From Dermatemys mawii (Eukaryota; Chordata; Testudines; Dermatemydidae): a DNA stretch of 64,000 nt. The notes beneath the pieces are model-generated. The model ran no database searches and had not been told where the DNA came from. It saw only the letters and a program-made list of their open reading frames with translations. The stretch spans positions 18,646,291-18,710,290 of the forward strand of contig ML677334.1 of assembly GCA_007922305.1 (NCBI GenBank), given 5' to 3'. Below are positions 56,956-64,000 of the stretch, piece after piece (positions within the stretch are counted from its first letter, which is position 1; every line of letters starts with the position of its first letter). The translations under genes and the position numbers were made by a program.

Positions 56956-57263
56956 CAGTAGACTCGTGATTATCCAGGATGATAGGGAGAAAATTAATCC
57001 TGGTTAATAAAATCCCGGATAATCACCATCCACAGGAAATATGTGGGAGGGGGTTGGTTCACCAGCCACCCTGCACCAGGGGGAAGAGGCGTTGGATAAT
57101 TGGCGTTGGATAATTGGGGGTTTTTTGTGTGTACTTGGGGTGGCAGCAAAGCCAGAGCTGGCCCTGCAAGTTACGTGTGTTGTGTGGTGTGGTTTTTTTT
57201 GTTTGACATCCTGGTTAATCCACATTCTGCTTAACCCAATCCTGGATAATCGAGAGTCTACTG
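56956..57263. mobile_element. Tigger-like (pogo/TcMar) short element
   Basis: The tips cagtagactcgtgattatcc and, inverted at the right end, cagtagactctcgattatcc are those of Tigger elements. TA follows the right tip, as expected for the TA target, while the left TA is mutated to TG. The interior contains 'ggcgttggataattgg' twice and no transposase coding. Confidence 0.88.
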
Positions 57264-58110
57264 TATCAGAGCTTGGAACATGTACCTTGGGTGTTTCCTC
57301 ATTTTTTAAGCATGCTTACCAGTTTGCCTAGGCCTTTTGTTCTGATATGTTAACGGTAGCCCTAGTTTGTAATCTGACAGGGGAGGATTTGTTCTAAAAG
57401 AATTAACATGAGATGTTGGAAGTCTTCAGTTGAAGGCCAGAATCCCGAGCTGCAGATGTCAGTGAAGAAGACAATTGTGAAGTTTGTCACATAGACACAC
57501 TAGACATAGATCTGCCAAGCTATAAACTGTGGAGGCTCAAACCATGGTTGAAACACATGGACGAAAAGAGCAAAGATTAGAGTATTGAGAAAGCATCACA
57601 CTTGGTCTCTGAGAGAAGTGTATGAAAGCAGTTGCAAAATCAATCTTTTTGTACTATACATTTGCATTACTTTATTACTAGTTGCTCATTCAAATTTAAA
57701 GCCCTAAAATTCTCTAAAAATACTTGATCTTAGAAACATTGTGTAAAGTAGATATGAAAGAAATAGATGCGAGGCTGGTGTTGCCAGCAGGGGAGTTAAT
57801 GATGTTTGGATTGGCAGGAAAAATATTCCTGTTTTTAGTGTGTGTTAAGATTGACCTTAAATTTGGATGTTCTTAGTTCTTAATAACCATCTGATATAAT
57901 ACTACAGTCCCATCCTTCACTGCACTTTAACAAAGGGTTTTTTTTTCTTGTTAACGTGTGTGAATACCTTCTGTGAATATGGAGGATTGTCTTTGCTGTG
58001 AATCAGCATCTAACCTTGCAGATTTGGACTAGCAGAGTGGCTAGACAACTGCCCTCTGCTGTTTGGTTTGGTATAGATAGTGAGGTGTAGAGAACAAGAA
58101 TGTAAACATA

Positions 58111-59143
58111 GGCCTGGTTTATGCTACGTAGGTGGCGTACATTGACCTGATTATGTCAGTGTACTCACTATAGCCTTGCTCCCACTGATGTACGTGCTCC
58201 ACTACACTGACATAAGTCCACCTTCATGAGAAGCTTAGGGCTTATGTCAGTGTAGTTAGGGTGACACAGGCCTTGTCTACACTGCAGGGGAAATTTGATC
58301 TAAGTTATGCAATTTGAGTTGTGTGAAGAGCATAACTCAAATAGTCTTAGCTTAGATCTGCTTACCGCAAGGTTCACAGTACACAATGTTGAGGGGAGAC
58401 GCTGTCCCATTAATTCCCCCTACTGATCCAGTGGAGTACAGGAGTTGATGGGAGAGCAATCTGTGGTCAATTTAGTGGGTGTTTGCTAGACCCGCTAAAT
58501 CGACCACAGATGTATCTATTGCCACTCTGATCCCCGGATAAGTGAAGACAAGCCCACAGAGTCTGTTTAGAGACTGCGTTACTTAAATCGGGTGTTGGCT
58601 GTCTTGTCAGTTTTACAGTAGGAGCTCTGGACATCTAGAGCCCAGCTGCCCCCCGTTCGCTTAGAGAGCTGGATGGTCTGATCCCGTTCCTGGTGGGAAG
58701 CTGGGGAGAGAAGCCTGGATGACTGGGGGTCCCCTCCCGTAAAGTTGTCTGTCTTGTCAATTTCATGGCTCCATGTGGGAGCCGTGAAATTAACAAGGTT
58801 GCCTGGCTCCTGGAGGGGGAGGAGGTGGGCGGAGAAGCTGAGGCGGCTGGACCCTGAAACCCAGGGACAACAAGCCATGGGTGGCTTCCTCCCGATGGGG
58901 AATAGAGAGGCAAGAAGCCCTGAGCGGCTTCCCCACCACTCTGAAAAGGGAGGTGAGAAGCCTTGAGATTGGACTCTCAGTTCTCCACATTGCTCCTTTT
59001 AGGTTGGTGGAAGCACTTCTGGTGAGGACATGCACCACCGACCCAAGGACGGTAGTGTGGACATGCACCATCTCAGTAATTACTGAGGTGGCTGTAAGTT
59101 GACCTAATATAGGTTGACTTATGTTTCTAGTGTAGACATGCCC
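58111..59143. mobile_element. Composite MITE, outer element
   Basis: The left tip is 'ggcctggtttatgctacgta' and the right end reads 'ttctagtgtagacatgccc', inverted forms of a 'gggc.tgtctacac' terminus. Between them, pairs such as 'gctgtcttgtcagttttaca' and 'ctgtcttgtcaatttcatgg' repeat. It is interrupted by the nested element at 58269-58555. No coding capacity. The outer edges are approximate. Confidence 0.55.
58269..58555. mobile_element. Nested MITE (287 bp)
   Basis: The tips ggccttgtctacactgcagg and, inverted, gggcttgtcttcacttatcc, with ACA directly outside both ends (58266-58268 and 58556-58558), fit a Harbinger-type insertion with a 3-bp duplication. It sits inside the outer element at 58111-59143. 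Confidence 0.78.
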
Positions 59144-59241
59144 ATTGTTTCTAACCTGGACGGGTGGTGCTGCTCAGTTAAGTCATGTCAACATGACTTT
59201 GGTCTAGTCCATCACTGCAAATGAAAGCTTGTTTTGGTGTG

Positions 59242-59261
59242 TTTTTTTTTTTTTTTTTTTT
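59242..59261. repeat. Poly(T) run
   Basis: Twenty consecutive T bases, followed by C-rich sequence; possibly the reversed tail of a retroposed sequence, but no body is recognisable. Confidence 0.9.
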
Positions 59262-60225
59262 CCCCTCCCGTTGATAACTGTGAATATTCAGAATCGTATG
59301 CTGTTCCTTAGATATTAGCTTGCTGTGAGAGAACGTGTATACATTAGCACCAAAAATCAGTAGAAGTTTCTATAGCTTGGAGAGAGCTTTTCCTTCAGGT
59401 ACATGCAATGTCCTTTCTGTGGAGGTCTGACACACCGCCCCCTTTAGATAATCTGAAGTGTTGGTCTTGCAGATTTTGGAAATGTTCCTGCAGGGTTTGC
59501 AAACCCTGTACACTTCAAAGTCTGCTACAGAGCACACTCCCCTATTGGGTAAGGCTCACAGTTGAACAGGGATCTAGCTAAGGCATCCTGTTGTCCCCTG
59601 TTCAGCAGCAGGGCTTTGGCAACTCCAGGTAGCCATTTACATCTGAACCTCACTTTGGACCTTCCTGACATGGTTGTGACATGATTCATTTAGATAAACA
59701 AAGTGAGTGTGAGTGAATAATGTCCCAAATCTCTCAACCCTTTCTTAACAGGAATTGACCGGCAAACTGCTTTGGTGCAAGACATGCAGCTGTTACCGAG
59801 GCAGTTACACTGATAGTTAACTTCCACATCTGTTGTGGGTGGAGGTCATGACTTTTTTAAAATCATCCTCTTTAAAACTGATCTCCAGAGTGTGGTAGAA
59901 GTCATCACTGCCTCCTTAAAAGAGAGTACATTGCCATGTTCTTTTAAGTAAACCAGTGTATGGCCACAGCACAGGAAACTATTGCTTGATGGTTGTGATC
60001 TGGCCATTTACCTCTATCTCCATTTCTTGGTTAGGATGATGGACAAGGTTGTAGTGAAGCAATTTTCACAGTATCTTGGTTGTTTGATTTCATTGATCTT
60101 TGCCAATAAGCTACAACTCAGGTATGGAACAGATGTCACTTTGTTTGAATGGTGGATTACCTCTTCCTGATGACAGACAAAAATCAATACCCTTGCTGAT
60201 ACTGGTCTGAATATACCATTTATCA

Positions 60226-60809
60226 CAGGGGTGGGCAGACTCTTTGGCCCGAAGGCCACACCGGGGTTGCAAAACAGTATATGGAGGGCCGGGTATGGAA
60301 GGCTGTGCCTCCCCAAACACCCTGGCCCTGCCCCCTATCCAACCCTCTCCCACTTCCCACCCCCTGACTGCCTCCCTCAGAGCCCCAGCCCATCCAACTA
60401 CCCCCTCCCAGGACTCCCTGCCCCAACCACATCTCCAGGATCCCACCTCCTATCCAACCACCCTGACCCCTATCCATACCCCTGCCCCCTGACAGGCTCC
60501 CCGGGACTCCCACGCTTATCCAACCCCCCATTCCCCATCCCCTGACTGCTCCCGGGATCCTCTGCCCCTTATCCAATCCCCCCACACCATGCTGCTCAGA
60601 GTAGCATGTCTGGCAGCCGCGTGGCCCAGCTGGAGCTAGACATGCTGCTGTGCTGATCCGCAGGAGCGTGCAGCCCTGCCCCCAGAGTGCTGCCCACATG
60701 GTGGCATGGCTCTGGAGGAGGGGGGACAGCAGGGGAGGGGCTAGCCTCCCAGCTGTGAGCTCAGGGCCCAGGCAGGACTGTCCTATGGGCTGTAGTTTAC
60801 CCGCTCCTG
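60226..60809 (+). mobile_element. Non-autonomous hAT element (584 bp)
   Basis: It runs from caggggtgggcagactcttt to 'ctgtagtttacccgctcctg', flanked by a perfect atttatca at 60218-60225 and 60810-60817. The C-rich interior matches the copy at 33579 and gives long spurious minus-strand ORFs. Confidence 0.92.
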
Positions 60810-61502
60810 ATTTATCATGAGGTGACTTTGACTTGTGAGCCAGATATGGGAAGGAGCAGTTGAAGTTACAATGATTCTGATTAGACACACTTCAATCTAT
60901 ATTAAGATTGCCTACAGTTTGTGTTCACATGTCCAAAGACAAGTTTATAGTGTATTTCAGGGGAGAGGATTGAAAATACAATAGTACAGTCAATATGTAT
61001 CTTGTCTGGGAGTGTTGTGGGAGTTTCCCCATGTACACAGAGGAATAGAGTTAAAAAAAACTAAACAAAGCAGCATGTGCAACTTGAAAGCTCACTTGTA
61101 AAGGCTCTCTCCTTGCAGGGAAAGAGTGACTTAGGGCATGGTTACACTTACAGGATTATAGCGCTTTTGGTTATAGCGGTCCCCTTATACAGCAATATGT
61201 ATAGCGCTATTGCGTGTCCACACTGAGATGCGCCAGCGGTATAGCATGGCCACTTTTGTGGCACTTTAGGCGACATTAAGAGCAGCGCATTAGGGCAGGT
61301 ATCCCACAGAGCACTTCTTCCCGATTTGGCGCAATGCCTTGTGGTAGGAGGACATCACTTGCGGGGCATTCTGCATCCTGTTCCAACTACCCATGATGCT
61401 TCATGTCATATCCCAGCAATCCCTGTGTTTCCACCCACCTCAGGAGCCATCTTTCAATGGTTTCAGTAAGGCGTGCTCCGTCTTCCATTTTCATGTGCCG
61501 CA

Positions 61503-62732
61503 ATGAATCCACAACTGCTGAGGGACATGCTGACGACTGTCGCCAGCACATCTCTGTGTGCAGTGGAGTTAATCCTTGACATGCAAGGTGACGGTGATGG
61601 GTCTGAAGATGAGATAGAAGCGGTGAACGCGTTTGACACGAAGCTTCTTGTCTCATTAACGGACATTCTCATGGCCGTGGAACGCCGCTTCTGGGCATGG
61701 GAAACGAGCACTGACTGGTGGGATCTGCAAGTCTGGGATGACGAGCAGTGGCTGCAAAACTTTCGCATGAGAAAAGCCACTTTCATGGCACTGTGCTGAA
61801 CTCACCCCTGCCCTGCGGCGCAAGGACGCCAGATTGAGAGCCGCCCTCCCGGTGGAGAAGCGGGTGGATATCGCGATCTGGAAGCTGGCTACCCCAGACA
61901 GCTACCGATCGGTGGCCAACCAGTTTGGGGTTGGAAAGTTGACCATTGCATCAGCACAACTCCAAGTGTGCAGGGCCATTAATCGCATCCTGCTACGAAA
62001 AATCGTCACTCTGGGTAACGTGCATGACATCGTGGCTGGCTTTGAAGAAATGGGTTTCCCTAACTGTGGAGGGGCGATAGATGGGACCCATATACCTATT
62101 CTGGTGCCCGACCACCTGGCGGACGAGTACATTAACCGAAAGGGGTACTTCTCCATGGTTCTCCAGGTGCTTGTGGGTCACCGTGGGCGTTTTACTGACA
62201 TGAACACAGGCTGGTCTGGAAAGGTGCATGACGGACGCATCTTCCGCAACACTGGCCTGTTCACGAAGCTGCAAGCCGGGACTTTTTTCCCAGACCAGCG
62301 GATCCCCGTGGGGGAAGTGGAAATGCCCATAGTGATTCTTGGCAATCCCGCTTACCCTTTAATGCCCTGGCTCATGAAACCCTACACAGGGAGCCTGGAC
62401 AGCAGTCAGGAAAGGTACAACTACAGGCTTAGCCGGTGTTGAATGACTGTGGAGTGTGCTTTTGGGTGTCTCAGAGCGCACTGGCACTGTCTTTATGGGA
62501 AGCTAGACTTGGCCGAGGGTAGTATCTCCGCGGTTATTTCCACATGCTGTTCCCTACATAATCTTTGTGAGCGGAAGGGCAAAGGCTTCACTCAGGCATG
62601 GTCCTCTGAGGTTCAACGCCTGGAAGTCACGTACGCCCAGCCAGAGAGCAGGGTTCTTAGAGGGGCCCAGCGTGAGGCTGTTAGGATCAGGGATGCCTTG
62701 AGGGAGCATTTTGAGGCTGAAAGCCAGTTCTA
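61503..62732 (+). pseudogene. Harbinger (HARBI1-type) transposase, two lesions
   Basis: The ATG at 61503 opens MNPQLLRDMLTTVASTSLCA and reads to FRMRKATFMALC. A loss of two bases near 61795 shifts the frame, and coding resumes as AELTPALRRKDARLRAALPV, then SYRSVANQFGVGK (HTH-like), GGAIDGTHIPILVPDHLADE with the first catalytic D, KVHDGRIFRNTG with the second D, and VEMPIVILGNPAYPLMPWLM. A TGA at 62440-62442, probably a decayed CGA arginine codon, is followed in the same frame by MTVECAFGCLRAHW with the catalytic E. The frame ends at 62732. The full DDE set is therefore visible, split by one frameshift and one nonsense codon. Length is about 409 codons, normal for the family. Confidence 0.9.
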
Positions 62733-62949
62733 ATGGGAAGTGCAGAGGGAGGGAGGGAGGGTGCATCCTTTTAATAGGAACAGGCATTTGCTTTTCTGTA
62801 GCCACTAATAATCTATGTACACTGAATAAAGAAACCCATTTATTAAGAAGACAATTCATTTATTGAACAGGTACTTTGGTTGCTGAAAGAAAATATTTTG
62901 ATGCATGTGTAGGGGAAGCGGGGGGAGGTGCAATGGGGGTGGGATGGGG

Positions 62950-63512
62950 TCAGTCAGAGATTGGAATATGTCCGGATCTCTCAGTCCCCTCACAATGGCC
63001 ATGTCCCCAGAACCCCATTTGCGGAGGGCAATAAGGCATGTTGTTAGGGATTGAGTGCAGTGGATAAGGGTCCTGGGTTTGGGGGTTGTTCGGTGAAGAC
63101 AGAGGGGTTGGAGGCAGCTGTGGGTGGTGATAACCAGATAGCTCATGATAGTGGCCTGGAGGGTACAGAGGCCAGAAGGGGAAGGGATTTGGGGCAAATG
63201 ATAAAGGGGGGCGAAGAGCGTGGTGCTTCTCCTCCTGAGTGGTAGCAATCCGCTGCATAGTCTCTAATTGAAGCTGCAGTAATAAGAACAGCGTATCGGT
63301 GGTTTCCCGCCGGTGAATCGTGTTGTCCTGCCGCGCCTTCTACCTCAACTTGCTCTTGTTCTCCCTCCACCTCTGTGCAATTCGATTCTCCATTACAGCC
63401 TGTTGCATTACTTGCCGTACTAGATCCTCTTTGCTCTTTCGTGGCCTCTTCCTCAGTCGCCTCAGCCTGTCAGCTGCTGCTAACAGCGATGGCACAGGGC
63501 TCAAGGTCGATC
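62950..63512 (-). pseudogene. Harbinger element 3 SANT protein, exon 2
   Basis: The acceptor 'tttttctttttgaag' ends at 63513 and the exon starts in phase 1. It reads STLSPVPSLLAAADRLRRLR, KRPRKSKEDLVRQVMQQAVM and ENRIAQRWRENKSKLR, meets a TAG at 63342-63340, then continues in the same frame with KARQDNTIHRRETTDTLFLL, a leucine-rich helix, and a proline- and histidine-rich tail (PPGHYHELSGYHHPQLPPTP) to a TGA at 62950. This is the C-terminal basic plus coiled-coil half of the SANT partner. One nonsense codon is the only lesion seen. The DNA-binding exon lies outside the window. Confidence 0.8.
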
Positions 63513-64000
63513 CTTCAAAAAGAAAAAGATACATTTAACAGTGGCTCCCTTGTAAACAGCAGATATGCCTATGATTCTCCCGCATTCCCTATTTGCCTGT
63601 CTCGCTGAGAGCACACAGTCAACAACGGAGCCCCTGCCATGGTGAGTCCTCTCCAGATGCAGGGGGAATGATTGTTTCCCTGCTGTGCTGTGGCGGTGGG
63701 GAGTGGCGGGAGCCCTACTCTGAACACTGTCCCAACATTCTCCGTAGGTATTCGTCCTGGAAGATATCTCGCTGCTGTGAGTGAGCGAGGAAGAAAGGGA
63801 GGGGATTCTAATGAGATGCGGCTTCCGCCCAGGGCCATATGCAGCTTGCCTCTCTGCAGCAATTCTCCCCCCGCCCATCATAGCACAGTGGCGGGGACTA
63901 GTGACTGTGACCGGGACGGGGGCCACGCTGGCTCTTCCGAGAAACCTGCGTAGGCGCATTGCAAGTGCTCTTTTATTGAGACCTTTGAAGAGATTACTGA
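63513..64000 (-). other. Intron of the Harbinger element 3 SANT gene
   Basis: The sequence right of the acceptor has no SANT-domain coding up to the window edge, although it gives a 152-codon minus ORF without recognisable motifs. By comparison with elements 1 and 2 the donor and exon 1 should lie beyond 64000. Confidence 0.6.

Larger units (their letters stand above)
43240..64000 (+). other. PHLPP1: PHLPP1 intron 1 (5' part)
   Basis: No further exon with PHLPP1-like coding (next expected: the start of the PH domain) is visible before the window end, so intron 1 is at least 20.7 kb. It is filled with repeats listed separately. Stretches without a recognised feature: 43331-44754 (a weak dispersed repeat at 43440-43535), 45881-46804, 46961-50369 (a short L3 piece near 49531-49580), 51211-53545, 54401-56955, 57266-58110, 59262-60217 and 60818-61130. 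Confidence 0.85.
61134..64000. mobile_element. Harbinger element 3, best preserved, runs off the window
   Basis: The left tip is gggcatggttacacttacag preceded by TTA (61131-61133), which fits the 3-bp TWA target of Harbinger elements. A transposase gene runs rightwards (61503-62732) and a SANT partner gene leftwards (exon 2 at 63512-62950), tail to tail. Overlapping signals lie between them: aataaa on the plus strand at 62825-62830 and minus-strand equivalents (tttatt) at about 62838 and 62859. The SANT exon 1 and the right tip lie beyond 64000. Confidence 0.85.

Noticed and set aside
60223..60888. Minus-strand ORF of 221 codons and overlapping plus ORFs
   Set aside because: They fall in the C-rich interior of a hAT element with perfect target duplications; similar spurious ORFs occur in the sister copies.
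63501..63959. Minus-strand ORF of 152 codons as a separate gene
   Set aside because: It sits in the expected intron of the Harbinger SANT gene, and has no recognisable domain; only its last few codons overlap the true exon 2.
1..64000. CRISPR arrays, operons, ribosome-binding sites, tRNA or rRNA genes
   Set aside because: No spaced identical repeats, polycistronic gene sets or cloverleaf-like tRNA sequences were seen. The sequence is vertebrate, so bacterial features are not expected.

Overview
This window looks like vertebrate nuclear DNA, most likely from a turtle. The evidence is one spliced vertebrate gene start inside a CpG island, surrounded by transposable elements of types I associate with turtle genomes: CR1/L3 and RTE LINEs, a Penelope-like element with a GIY-YIG domain, Ty3/gypsy and ERV LTRs, Harbinger elements with a transposase plus a SANT/Myb partner gene, many short hAT elements flanked by 8-bp duplications, and a Tigger-like element. 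There is no bacterial or viral gene organisation. The turtle assignment rests on remembered repeat families and is an inference.

The only host gene I can name is PHLPP1 (PH-domain leucine-rich-repeat protein phosphatase 1). Its first coding exon lies at 41739-43239 on the plus strand, in a CpG island of about 2.4 kb (roughly 40.9-43.3 kb). An in-frame stop 48 nt upstream fixes the start, and a consensus GTGAGC donor closes the exon in phase 1. Everything from 43240 to the window end is intron 1, at least 20.7 kb. The promoter carries a near-consensus ZNF143-type motif, GC boxes and upstream ATGs.

Left flank (1-40.9 kb), an intergenic transposon field. 1.9-3.5 kb: a hAT element with long inverted arms. 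3.8-4.8 kb: a short DNA element split by a solo LTR. 6.1-7.3 kb: the 3' part of a Penelope-like element. 10.0-16.6 kb: a decayed Ty3/gypsy element whose reverse transcriptase and integrase regions are interrupted by a hAT element and by two solo LTRs, each with a recognisable target-site duplication. 17.4-19.3 kb: a Harbinger SANT gene cut by an ERV LTR that is followed by a perfect tRNA-Pro-type primer-binding site. 21.8-24.0 kb: a second, shortened gypsy element. 24.0-27.3 kb: a Harbinger element with convergent transposase and SANT remnants. 30-37 kb: L3/CR1, RTE, MIR and hAT copies.

Right flank (intron 1 of PHLPP1): a CR1 reverse-transcriptase fragment (44.8-45.9 kb), Penelope termini, several hAT elements, a Tigger-like element, a nested pair of short elements (58.1-59.1 kb) and, at 61.1 kb to the window end, the best-preserved Harbinger copy. 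That copy has a transposase broken by one frameshift and one nonsense codon, and a convergent SANT exon with one nonsense codon.

I see no clear new host system. The most informative material is the layered insertion record, the conserved phase-1 intron in three Harbinger SANT genes, a templated-insertion scar at 23.8 kb, and one unrecognised 87-codon ORF at 51 kb.
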